Source: Chitinophaga pinensis
Lineage (GTDB): Bacteria > Bacteroidota > Bacteroidia > UKL13-3
Reading direction: 5' to 3'
NCBI GenBank assembly: GCA_943323675.2
Contig: CALPIR020000104.1
Coordinates: 1 to 7,687 of the forward strand
Length of the DNA: 7,687 bases
Of the stretch, positions 1-6,484 are shown piece by piece. The notes below the pieces were generated by a model, which was not told the DNA's origin, ran no database searches, and saw nothing but the letters and a program-made list of their open reading frames with translations. Both the position numbers and the translations under genes were made by a program. Each line of letters begins with the position of its first letter. Position 1 is the first letter of the stretch.

Positions 1-330
1 GAATCATTTATTAAAAAGAACTTAGTTATTGCGGGGTGTAACTTTGTTACAGATAAACAAGAAGCTGATTACTTATTAAAATTAACGGCAAACACAAAAC
101 CATTAGGTATTATCTGGGGCAATATGCAAACCACCGCCTTAAATATGTCCATTAGTTTGGTAGATAATAAAAATCAGGCTGAAATTTTTAGGGATGGACT
201 GCAGGAAATAAAAGGATTTCAAACCACCCCAGAAACAGCTGGAATTGATGCCTATAAAACAGCTGAGCAGCTACTTTTTAAAAACATTTACCCTCGGCTT
301 TTAGATGAATTAATGAAAGTAGAGCAGTAG
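1..330 (+). CDS. LPP20-like protein, C-terminal fragment (5' end outside window)
   Basis: The reading frame is open from the first base to the TAG at 328-330, giving the last 109 residues of a protein whose start lies off the left edge. An in-frame ATG at 124 is internal and is not a likely start, because the 41 codons before it read as good protein and carry family-like sequence. The fragment has the pattern of the C-terminal half of LPP20-family or related envelope proteins: a strand with 'ADYLLKLTAN' (about residues 22-31), then a strand 'LNMSISLVDNKN' with a turn, then 'EIKGFQTTPETAGIDAYKTA' and a closing amphipathic helix ending in LLDEL. The strand/strand/helix order and the 'IKG....AG..AY..A' spacing are what I compare with that family. 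I infer an envelope location, since the lipoprotein signal would lie outside the window. The function is unknown, and another small alpha/beta envelope domain is possible. Confidence 0.6.
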   Translation, partial: ESFIKKNLVIAGCNFVTDKQEADYLLKLTANTKPLGIIWGNMQTTALNMSISLVDNKNQAEIFRDGLQEIKGFQTTPETAGIDAYKTAEQLLFKNIYPRLLDELMKVEQ

Positions 331-334
331 CCCG

Positions 335-360
335 TAATACAATAACTGTTAATACAATAA
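335..360. repeat. 11-bp direct repeat at the 3' end of the TPR gene
   Basis: The 11-mer TAATACAATAA occurs at 335-345 and again exactly at 350-360, a period of 15 bp. The second copy contains the stop codon and last two codons of the minus-strand TPR gene. The first copy lies just past that stop, in the 18-bp gap to the convergent LPP20-like gene. It looks like a small tandem duplication of the gene end. I see no hairpin terminator between the two convergent genes. Confidence 0.6.
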
Positions 361-666
361 TTCATCAAGTGCGCTTCTAAATTCATTTTGTGTTTTTACA
401 TCGCCCTTTTGTTTGGCTAATTCAAAGCCCTTTTCTAAAAAATTTTGCGCTTCAATTTCTCGGTTGTTTTGTGTAAACAGCATGCCTAGTTGATAATAGG
501 TTGCCACATGTGCTGGGTCAACTACCAAAACCTGTTTAAAGTACTTTTCTGCCCAATTCAAATCACCCATTCCCAAATACTCCATGCCCATAGCATAAAT
601 TAGAAATGTGTCATGGGGTTGTTTTTCAAGCATTTCGACTAATTTTTGCAATCTTATATTTGACAT
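349..666 (-). CDS. Small tetratricopeptide-repeat protein
   Basis: This encodes a 105-residue soluble protein with no signal peptide or membrane segment. Two TPR units are visible: about residues 21-51, with the A-helix 'YAMGMEYLGMGD' followed by 'WAEKYFKQVLVVDP', and about 54-88, with 'YYQLGMLFTQNN' followed by 'EAQNFLEKGFELAKQ'. The conserved small/large pattern and the terminal Pro of the first repeat fit the TPR family. A short helix at each end (1-16 and 90-105) probably caps the array. TPR proteins hold partner proteins, and no partner can be named here. The start at 664-666 is the only ATG that includes the capping helix. The gene is divergent from etfB with 54 bp between starts, so the two share a control region. 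On the other side it converges on the LPP20-like gene with an 18-bp gap. Confidence 0.85.
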   Translation of the reverse strand: MSNIRLQKLVEMLEKQPHDTFLIYAMGMEYLGMGDLNWAEKYFKQVLVVDPAHVATYYQLGMLFTQNNREIEAQNFLEKGFELAKQKGDVKTQNEFRSALDELLY

Positions 667-695
667 TTGTTAAAAGCATTTTTTGGTTACTTTTG
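666..695 (+). promoter_or_regulatory. Bacteroidetes-type promoter for etfBA
   Basis: A TTTG at 666-669 (-33 element) is followed after 18 bp by TACTTTTG at 688-695, a full match to the TAnnTTTG -7 element known for the primary sigma factor of Bacteroidetes. Transcription would start near 701-703, giving a leader of about 19 nt before the etfB ATG at 721. The -33 element touches the first base of the divergent TPR gene's start codon, so polymerase binding here could interfere with that gene. The promoter type is established knowledge; its use here is inferred from sequence and position. Confidence 0.6.
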
Positions 696-716
696 CTGCA
701 CTTTTTAGCAAAGTAA
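687..716. repeat. Imperfect inverted repeat in the divergent TPR/etfB control region
   Basis: TTACTTTTGCT at 687-697 is mirrored by AGCAAAGTAA at 707-716, whose reverse complement is TTACTTTGCT. The arms differ by one extra T and are separated by 9 bp. The left arm holds the etfBA -7 element. The right arm, read on the minus strand, gives a near-match (TTACTTTG) to the same element pointing toward the TPR gene. It may therefore be two facing promoters, or a site for a dimeric regulator. Confidence 0.45.
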
Positions 717-720
717 TTAT

Positions 721-1458
721 ATGAAAATATTAGTTTGTATCAGTAACGTGCCCGACACAACTACGAAGGTAACTTTTACCGACAATAACACGAAGTTTAA
801 CACAGCGGGCGTTCAATTTATCATTAATCCTTATGATGAATTAGCACTTACACGTGCATTAGAAATAACAGAAAAACAAGGCGGAACAGTTACCGCTATA
901 AATGTTGGTTTAGCTGATGCCGAGCCAAGCATTAGAAAAACGTTGGCTATTGGAGCAAACGATGCGGTGCGTATTAATGCCGAGCCCCAAGATGCTTATT
1001 TTGTGGCCGAGCAAATTGCTGCTTATGCAAAATCTGAACAATTTGACTTGATATTAACTGGTCGCGAATCTATTGATTACAATGGTGGTTTAGTAGGTGG
1101 TTTATTGGCAGAAATGTTAGGTATTCCTTCTGTTAATGTAATTACATCAATTGAAATTGAAAATGGTGTTGCAACCATGGAACGTGATATTGATGGTGGT
1201 AAAGAAAAAGTGAGTTGCAAATTGCCACTAGTAGCTAGCGCACAAAAAGAATTAACAGAGCCTCGTATTCCTAACATGCGCGGTATTATGGCTGCTCGTA
1301 CCAAACCATTAAAAGTGGTTGAAGTTACAGGCGACTTAAAAACATCTGCTACAGTTGGTTTTGAATTGCCCGCTGCTAAAGGTGGTGTTAAGTTAATTCC
1401 TGCCGATCAAGCAGAATTGCTGATTGATTTGTTACACAACGAAGCCAAAGTAATTTAA
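721..1458 (+). CDS. etfB: Electron transfer flavoprotein, beta subunit
   Basis: This 245-residue protein is the usual length for EtfB (FixA). With EtfA it forms a soluble heterodimer that takes electrons from acyl-CoA dehydrogenases and other flavoprotein dehydrogenases and normally passes them to ETF:quinone oxidoreductase. The N-terminus 'MKILVCISNVPDT' is the first strand of the adenine-nucleotide alpha-hydrolase-like fold. 'NPYDELALTRALEI' (residues 36-49) is a family hallmark. 'IRKTLAIGANDAVRI' (71-85) and 'LTGRESIDYNGG' (112-123) correspond to the region that binds AMP in EtfB. 'ERDIDGGKEKVSCKLPLV' (154-171) corresponds to the ETF beta signature, and 'PRIPNMRGIMAARTKPL' (181-197) is the conserved arm after it. 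The ATG at 721 lies 19 nt or so after the predicted transcription start. etfA follows after 18 bp, so the two are almost certainly one transcript. The sequence does not say whether this ETF is bifurcating. I see no partner dehydrogenase or quinone reductase nearby. Confidence 0.97.
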   Translation: MKILVCISNVPDTTTKVTFTDNNTKFNTAGVQFIINPYDELALTRALEITEKQGGTVTAINVGLADAEPSIRKTLAIGANDAVRINAEPQDAYFVAEQIAAYAKSEQFDLILTGRESIDYNGGLVGGLLAEMLGIPSVNVITSIEIENGVATMERDIDGGKEKVSCKLPLVASAQKELTEPRIPNMRGIMAARTKPLKVVEVTGDLKTSATVGFELPAAKGGVKLIPADQAELLIDLLHNEAKVI

Positions 1459-1476
1459 TCTTTAAATTAAAAAATT

Positions 1477-2448
1477 ATGATTTTAGTATACGCAGAAAGT
1501 ATTGACGGTAACTTCAAAAAATCAACATTCGAAGCGGTTTCATTCGCTGCAGGTATTGCACAAACTAATGGTGTTCATTGTGTGGCTGTTAGTATTGGTC
1601 ATGTTGAGGATGCTAAACTAGCTGAGCTAGCAAATTATGGCGCAGACAAAGTTGTGGCTGTAAATAGCAGTAAACTTGCTGCATTTAACGCAGAGGCTTA
1701 TGCCAAAGCATTTGCTAATGTGGCTGCTGCAGAAGGTGCAACTATTGTAGTTGTATCCAATACATATAGTGGTAAAGCTGTTGCCGGACGTGTAGCTGCA
1801 AAATTAAAGGCAGGTATTGCATCTGGTGTAATATCTATACCTAATACAAGCAATGGTTTTGTGGTGCGTAAAACGGTATTTAGTGGAAAAGCATTTGCTG
1901 ATGTTAATTTAACAACCGCCATTAAAGTATTGGCCATTACACCAAATACTTTTGATACCCATACTTTTGGTAAAACAGCTAATTTAACAACTGCTGATGG
2001 TGGCTTGTCTGATGCTGATTTTATCTCTAATTCAGTTGAGATTTCTCGTGTTACTGGTAAAATTCCATTAACAGAAGCTGAATTGGTAGTAAGTGCAGGC
2101 CGCGGAATGAAAGGTCCAGAACATTGGGGCATTATTGAAGAATTAGCGCAAGTATTAGGTGCTGCAACAGCTTGTTCAAAGCCGGTTAGCGATATGCATT
2201 GGCGCCCACATAGCGAACACGTAGGACAAACAGGTATAACCATCAAACCAAATTTATACATTGCAATTGGTATTAGTGGTGCAATACAACATTTGGCCGG
2301 TGTTAGTTCTAGTAAGGTAATTGTTGCTATCAACAAAGATCCAGAAGCACCTTTCTTTAAAGCTGCTGATTATGGTATTGTAGCTGATGCATTTGATGTG
2401 TTACCTAAGATATTAGAAGCAGCTAAAAAATTAAAAGCCGCAAACTGA
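1477..2448 (+). CDS. etfA: Electron transfer flavoprotein, alpha subunit
   Basis: This 323-residue protein is the normal size for EtfA (FixB), the subunit that supplies most of the FAD-binding site of ETF. Residues 1 to about 190 form the N-terminal alpha/beta domain that packs on EtfB. The C-terminal FAD domain begins near 200 with 'ELVVSAGRGMKGPEHW' (202-217), whose Arg209 matches the conserved flavin-contacting Arg of the family. 'SKPVSDMHWRPHSEHVGQTG' (234-253), 'YIAIGISGAIQHLAG' (261-275), with the His that lies near the flavin O2 in characterised ETFs, and 'IVAINKDPEAPFFKAADYGI' (282-301) complete the cofactor site. All key residues appear intact. No Shine-Dalgarno is visible; the start is preceded by an A/T-rich stretch, as is usual in this phylum. 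The gene is second in the etfBA operon and ends just before a clear terminator. The minus strand holds a long shadow ORF inside it, which I regard as a codon-bias artefact. Confidence 0.97.
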   Translation: MILVYAESIDGNFKKSTFEAVSFAAGIAQTNGVHCVAVSIGHVEDAKLAELANYGADKVVAVNSSKLAAFNAEAYAKAFANVAAAEGATIVVVSNTYSGKAVAGRVAAKLKAGIASGVISIPNTSNGFVVRKTVFSGKAFADVNLTTAIKVLAITPNTFDTHTFGKTANLTTADGGLSDADFISNSVEISRVTGKIPLTEAELVVSAGRGMKGPEHWGIIEELAQVLGAATACSKPVSDMHWRPHSEHVGQTGITIKPNLYIAIGISGAIQHLAGVSSSKVIVAINKDPEAPFFKAADYGIVADAFDVLPKILEAAKKLKAAN

Positions 2449-2471
2449 TTTTAAAATAATTACAGATAGTT

Positions 2472-2501
2472 AAAGCTGTTCCAATTTGGAGCAGCTTTTT
2501 T
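2472..2501 (+). terminator. Rho-independent terminator of the etfBA operon
   Basis: AAAGCTGTTCCA (2472-2483) pairs with TGGAGCAGCTTT (2487-2498) through 12 bp, including one G-U wobble, around a tight ATT loop. The right arm runs into six consecutive Ts (2496-2501). It begins 23 bp after the etfA stop and separates the ETF operon from the downstream transporter gene. Confidence 0.9.
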
Positions 2502-2507
2502 GTTTTG

Positions 2508-2539
2508 TTTGATTTGTATTTTTTTTTCTGATTATATTG
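2508..2539 (+). promoter_or_regulatory. Possible promoter of the MFS transporter gene
   Basis: TTTG at 2508-2511 (another at 2513-2516) lies 21 bp (or 16 bp) before TATATTG at 2533-2539, a near but incomplete match to TAnnTTTG. It falls after the etfA terminator and about 21 bp before the chosen ATG. If it is used, the upstream in-frame TTG at 2537 lies inside the -7 element and cannot be the start codon. The region is very T-rich, so a chance match is quite possible. Confidence 0.35.
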
Positions 2540-2560
2540 CCTCACTTAACAATTGATTTT

Positions 2561-3775
2561 ATGACTGCCAGAAAACCTGCATTAAGTTTTATTTTTATTA
2601 CCTTATTAATTGATGTAATTGGTTTTGGAATTATTATTCCTGTTATACCAAAATTAATTATGGAATTAACAGGAGGTGGTATGAGTGATGCTTCTGTTTA
2701 TGGTGGATGGTTGATGTTTGCCTTTGCAGCCATGCAATTTATTTTCTCACCAATTTTAGGTGGATTGAGTGATCAATTTGGAAGACGTCCTGTCATATTA
2801 ATTTCCTTGTTTGGTTTCGGTTTGGATTACATATTAGTAGCATTGGCTCCTAGTATTGGTTGGTTATTTATAGGAAGAATTTTTGCAGGAATTACTGGAG
2901 CTAGTTTTACCGCGGCAAGCGCATATATAGCAGATGTGAGTACACCTGAAAAACGTGCTCAAAATTTTGGGATGATTGGAGCCGCATTTGGCTTAGGCTT
3001 TATTATAGGCCCCGTAATTGGTGGTGTTTTAGGGCAATATGGTGCACGTGTTCCGTTTTTTGCTGCTGCTGGTGTTACGTTGTTAAATTGGTTGTATGGT
3101 TATTTTGTTTTACCCGAATCATTGAGCAAAGAAAACAGGAGGCCGTTTGATTGGAAACGAGCTAATCCAATCGGCTCGTTAATGCACTTAAGAAAATATC
3201 CAGTTATTTCAGGATTGGTTATTTCGTTGGTTTGCATATATGTTGCTGCTCATGCTGTACAAAGTACTTGGAGTTATTTTACCATGGAAAAACTAAAATG
3301 GGATGAAGCTATGGTAGGCTATTCTCTTGGCGTTGTTGGCATATTGGTCTCATTGGTTCAAGGTTTACTTATAAGATATACCACACCTTTGTTTGGTCCT
3401 AAGAAGTCTGTTTATATTGGGTTAGCTTTATACACGTTCGGATTAATATTGTTTGCCTTTGCAAGTCAGAGTTGGTTGATGTTTGTATTCCTTGTTCCTT
3501 ATTGTTTAGGTGGTGTTGCAGGTCCTGCATTGCAGGCATTAATGAGCAATCAAGTTCCGGCAAATGAACAAGGCGAGTTACAAGGTGCATTAACAAGTTT
3601 AATTAGCGTTACGTCAATAGTTGGTCCTCCATTAATGACGGGGCTGTTTGCTTTTTATACCAAACCATCTGCATTGGTTTATTTTCCCGGAGCTCCATTT
3701 TTAGCAGGTGCGGTATTTATGCTGGTAAGTTTAATTATGGCTATGCGCACGTTAAAAAGAAACGGGATCAAGTAA
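2561..3775 (+). CDS. MFS exporter of the TCR/Tet (DHA1) family
   Basis: This 404-residue integral membrane protein has the 12 hydrophobic segments of the DHA1 drug:H+ antiporters. I chose the ATG at 2561 over the in-frame TTG at 2537, because the ATG gives a normal N-terminus running straight into the first membrane segment. Asp18 lies in that segment ('LIDVIGFGIIIPVIP'), matching the charged residue of TetA. Motif A is 'GGLSDQFGRRP' (67-77) between segments 2 and 3. Asp89 in 'GLDYILVAL' opens segment 3, as in TetA(B). Motif B is 'GRIFAGITGA' (105-114), and antiporter motif C is 'GAAFGLGFIIGPVIGG' (140-155). 'FVLPESL' (182-188) precedes the central loop, and 'NEQGELQG' (335-342) matches the TetA-like C-terminal half. 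Residue-level likeness to TetA is strong, but many chromosomal Bacteroidetes members of this family are not linked to tetracycline resistance. No TetR-type regulator is adjacent, so the substrate is unknown. The gene stands alone between two terminators. Confidence 0.93.
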   Translation: MTARKPALSFIFITLLIDVIGFGIIIPVIPKLIMELTGGGMSDASVYGGWLMFAFAAMQFIFSPILGGLSDQFGRRPVILISLFGFGLDYILVALAPSIGWLFIGRIFAGITGASFTAASAYIADVSTPEKRAQNFGMIGAAFGLGFIIGPVIGGVLGQYGARVPFFAAAGVTLLNWLYGYFVLPESLSKENRRPFDWKRANPIGSLMHLRKYPVISGLVISLVCIYVAAHAVQSTWSYFTMEKLKWDEAMVGYSLGVVGILVSLVQGLLIRYTTPLFGPKKSVYIGLALYTFGLILFAFASQSWLMFVFLVPYCLGGVAGPALQALMSNQVPANEQGELQGALTSLISVTSIVGPPLMTGLFAFYTKPSALVYFPGAPFLAGAVFMLVSLIMAMRTLKRNGIK

Positions 3776-3794
3776 TTGTATATGTTCTAATAAT

Positions 3795-3823
3795 AAAAAA
3801 TGCAGCTTTAAGCTGCATTTTTT
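3795..3823. terminator. Bidirectional terminator between the MFS gene and pheT
   Basis: TGCAGC (3801-3806) pairs with GCTGCA (3812-3817) around TTTAA. The stem is extended by six A (3795-3800) against six T (3818-3823). Read on the plus strand it ends in a T run and follows the MFS stop by 19 bp. Read on the minus strand the A run becomes the T run, and it follows the pheT stop by about 32 bp. One hairpin can therefore end both convergent transcripts. Confidence 0.9.
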
Positions 3824-3855
3824 ATTTGATTAAATCTTGTTGGTTTAATAAATTT

Positions 3856-6252
3856 TTACCCCCTTAAAGTGGCTCCTAAATCTTTTTCAAACTGTTTAAT
3901 TAGTTTGTTCATGGTTGCTTCAATCTCCTCGTCAGTCAACGTTTTTTCGGTGTTTTGAAGGATAAAGCTAATTGCATATGATTTTTTTCCTGCTGCTATT
4001 TTCTCCCCTTCGTAAACATCAAACACATTCATTTCCTTTAACAATTGCTGTTCTGTTTTACGCGCAATCTTTTCAATTTCTGCATAGGTTATTTTTTTAT
4101 CGAGCTCCAATGCTAAATCTCTGCGCACTGCAGGGTATGTTGAAACAGGTTGCAATTTTAAGGTGCTTTCAATACCCAATTCACATATGTTATCCCAATT
4201 AAAATCGGCAAACCAAACTTCATCGGTTAAGTCAAATTGTTTACGTGTTTTGGCATCAACTCCACCAAACACAACTAGGGTTTTTTGTTGCGAAGTAATG
4301 CTAGTTTGATTGAGTAAATTACCTTTTACATCAGAAACAACATCAACCTTTTTTATACCTGCCTTTTTTAATAAATTAATTACGTGTGCTTTAACAGAAA
4401 AGTAGGTATTGGCTTTGGGTGTTCCATGCCAGCTTTCACCTTGTTGTTTACCATTTACAAAAAAGCTTAAATGCATTTGTTCTTCGTAACCTTTTTCGGT
4501 TAGGTTGTATGTTTTACCAAACTCATACAAAAACATATCAGTTGCTTTACGGTTTCGGTTGTATTGTAAAACCTCCAATCCGTTGTAAAGCATATTTAAA
4601 CGCATCATATCTAAATCGCTGCTTAGCGGGTTAAGAAGTTTAACAGCATGTTGCATTTCAGTTTCGGTGTAGTATGCACTTTTGGTGATGCTGTTGTTTA
4701 ATATTTCGTTAAAGCCATTATCTGATAAGTAGTTGCTTAATTTATTGCGCAATGCAAATTGTGCATTCTCCTTACTATTGCTTACCGATGAAGTAACTCG
4801 GGTTGGGATTTCAATTTTATTTAAACCATAAATACGTAATACTTCTTCGGCCACATCAGCATGTCGGGTAACGTCTGTGCGGTAAGCGGGCACATCTAGT
4901 AGCAACGACTCTGTTGTTTCGCTTAAGATTGTAAAATCTAGTGCCAACAAAATGCGTTTAATTTCACTCACTTCTATGTGCTGGCCAATTAATCTATAAA
5001 ATTTGTCTAGGTTAAAATCTACTTGTATATGTTTTACCTCAGTAGGGTATACATCAACTAATTTACTACTAACTGCACCACTGGCTATTTCAATAATTAA
5101 CTCTACAGCACGAGCCAATGCTTTAGTGGTTATCTCCACATCGGTGCCACGCTCGTAACGGAAACTTGCGTCAGTGCTCAGCCCATGGTGCTTGGCAGTT
5201 TTACGAACCGAAGCCGGATTAAATGTGGCGCTCTCAATAAATATTTCGGTTGTATTGTTGTTTATACCACTGTGTAAACCTCCAAATACACCACCAATTG
5301 CAACGGGCTTCTCACCATCACAAATCATGCATTCATTTCCAGTTAATATTCTATCTGTTTTATCTAAGGTGGTAAATTTTGTATCCGCATTAACTTTGCG
5401 CACAATAATTTTTTGTCCTGCTAAATTTGCTGCATCAAACGCATGAAGAGGTTGCCCTAACTCATGCATCACATAATTGGTTATATCAACAATGTTATTA
5501 ATTGGCGATAACCCGATAACGCGCAAACGGTTTTGTAACCATGCAGGCGAATCGCCAACCTGAACACCACTCATGCTAATACCACTGTAACGCACACAAT
5601 CTGTATCCGCTATGCTTACATTAATTTTATCGGTATGTAAAGTGGGTATTTCAAAGTTTGATGTTTGAATTGTACAATCGGTAACTGCTCGTAAATCTCT
5701 TGCTACACCCATGTGCGATGCTGCATCACCACGATTGGCAGTTAAACCAATTTCAATTAAATAATCGCTGTAATTTTCGAAATAGTTGGTTGCAGGTGCA
5801 CCAATTTCATAATGGCTAGGCAATATTAAAATACCATCATGACTTTCACCTAAGCCTAATTCATCTTCAGCACAAATCATTCCCTCACTTACTTCGCCTC
5901 TTATTTTTGATTTTTTTATTTCGAACGGTTCACCTTTTGTTGGATGAACGGTACAACCAACAGTAGCAACCAATACTTTTTGGCCTGATGCCACATTTGG
6001 CGCTCCACACACAATGTGTAACAATTCTGGTCCACCTACATCAACAGTTGTAACACTTAATTTATCAGCATTGGGGTGCTTTATGCAGGTTTTAACTTCA
6101 CCCACAACTATACCCTCTAATCCACCTTTTATCGTGTTGTATTGTGTAATACCTTCCACTTCAAGTCCTGTACCAGTTAACAGTTCATCAATCTTTTCTG
6201 GACTAAGATTTACGTTTATAAGAGTATTTAACCAATTGTATGATATTTTCAT
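3856..6252 (-). CDS. pheT: Phenylalanine--tRNA ligase, beta subunit
   Basis: This 798-residue protein matches the full length of bacterial PheT (about 795). It pairs with PheS in an (alpha-beta)2 enzyme that charges tRNA-Phe in the cytoplasm, and it carries the editing site that hydrolyses Tyr-tRNA-Phe. 'MKISYNWLNTLI' is the standard N-terminus. The EMAP-like tRNA-binding domain spans about 44-155 and includes 'HPNADKL' (59-65) and 'EGMICAEDELGLG' (123-135). 'ANRGDAASHMGVARDLRA' (172-189) leads into the B3/B4 editing domain, with 'LGQPLHAFDAANL' (265-277), 'AIGGVFGG' (318-325) and Glu340 before 'SATFNPASVRKTAKHHGLST'. The B5 domain holds Asp460, Asp466, Glu469 and Glu470 in 'PAYRTDVTRHADVAEE', matching the acidic metal-binding cluster. 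A catalytic-like core domain follows, and the FDX-ACB anticodon-binding domain runs from about 704 to the end. No pheS is next to it. A short ORF immediately upstream overlaps its start codon by ATGA. Expression ends at the shared hairpin downstream. Confidence 0.98.
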   Translation of the reverse strand: MKISYNWLNTLINVNLSPEKIDELLTGTGLEVEGITQYNTIKGGLEGIVVGEVKTCIKHPNADKLSVTTVDVGGPELLHIVCGAPNVASGQKVLVATVGCTVHPTKGEPFEIKKSKIRGEVSEGMICAEDELGLGESHDGILILPSHYEIGAPATNYFENYSDYLIEIGLTANRGDAASHMGVARDLRAVTDCTIQTSNFEIPTLHTDKINVSIADTDCVRYSGISMSGVQVGDSPAWLQNRLRVIGLSPINNIVDITNYVMHELGQPLHAFDAANLAGQKIIVRKVNADTKFTTLDKTDRILTGNECMICDGEKPVAIGGVFGGLHSGINNNTTEIFIESATFNPASVRKTAKHHGLSTDASFRYERGTDVEITTKALARAVELIIEIASGAVSSKLVDVYPTEVKHIQVDFNLDKFYRLIGQHIEVSEIKRILLALDFTILSETTESLLLDVPAYRTDVTRHADVAEEVLRIYGLNKIEIPTRVTSSVSNSKENAQFALRNKLSNYLSDNGFNEILNNSITKSAYYTETEMQHAVKLLNPLSSDLDMMRLNMLYNGLEVLQYNRNRKATDMFLYEFGKTYNLTEKGYEEQMHLSFFVNGKQQGESWHGTPKANTYFSVKAHVINLLKKAGIKKVDVVSDVKGNLLNQTSITSQQKTLVVFGGVDAKTRKQFDLTDEVWFADFNWDNICELGIESTLKLQPVSTYPAVRRDLALELDKKITYAEIEKIARKTEQQLLKEMNVFDVYEGEKIAAGKKSYAISFILQNTEKTLTDEEIEATMNKLIKQFEKDLGATLRG

Positions 6253-6419
6253 TTGCTGCTTAACTTAATATGACTTGCTGCCGCTTTTAAAGTGTGCGAA
6301 AATAACAAAAAAGCCTTATGCACCCTATCCTTTATATTAATTTCGGTTTGGGTTGAAAAACAAAGCAATACATGTTGACAATGATTTTCATACAAATCAG
6401 TTTTTTCGGCACTGTGCAT
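6249..6419 (-). CDS. Possible small ORF translationally coupled to pheT
   Basis: A 56-codon frame runs from an ATG at 6417-6419 to a TGA at 6249-6251. That TGA overlaps the pheT start codon (6250-6252) as ATGA, the arrangement often seen in translational coupling. The predicted peptide is basic and rich in His (7 of 56), with two Cys in the first 20 residues and 'KAFLLFSHTLKAAASHIKL' near the C-terminus, which could form an amphipathic helix. I do not recognise it. It has only three Phe codons, at residues 21, 37 and 40, so it does not look like a Phe-rich attenuator leader such as pheM of E. coli. I see no good ribosome binding site or promoter before it. It may be a chance frame in the 232-bp pheT/CoA-binding gene gap; only the exact ATGA overlap argues otherwise. 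Confidence 0.25.
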   Translation of the reverse strand: MHSAEKTDLYENHCQHVLLCFSTQTEINIKDRVHKAFLLFSHTLKAAASHIKLSSK

Positions 6420-6484
6420 ATCTTGGCGAATAACCTATTTCACCATTTATAAATTTAGGTGTTTATTTGCTTTAAAAATAAGTA

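Noticed and set aside
1077..1304. A 75-codon minus-strand frame inside etfB
   Set aside because: It is a shadow of etfB with no start context and no domain pattern.
1698..2336. A 212-codon minus-strand frame inside etfA
   Set aside because: It is fully antisense to a well-conserved etfA. The peptide has no recognisable domain, and its composition is that of a shadow of Ala/Gly/Val-rich codons.
2537..2560. The TTG at 2537 as the start of the MFS gene
   Set aside because: It would add eight non-hydrophobic residues and falls inside the likely -7 element. The ATG at 2561 gives the usual N-terminus for the family.
6382..6406. A hairpin (TGATTT/AAATCA) followed by six Ts, as a possible attenuator for the CoA-binding gene
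   Set aside because: The stem is only 6 bp and AT-rich, too weak compared with the two clear terminators in this window, and no alternative pairing is visible.
6381..6452. A 23-codon plus-strand frame starting MIFIQISFF, before the CoA-binding gene
   Set aside because: It is short and has no ribosome binding site or promoter. It is exactly antisense to the possible pheT-coupled ORF, and its hydrophobic content is expected from AT-rich DNA.
6253..6484. A T-box or Phe leader-peptide attenuator for pheT
   Set aside because: I found no T-box core sequence, no run of Phe codons, and no strong terminator before pheT on the minus strand.
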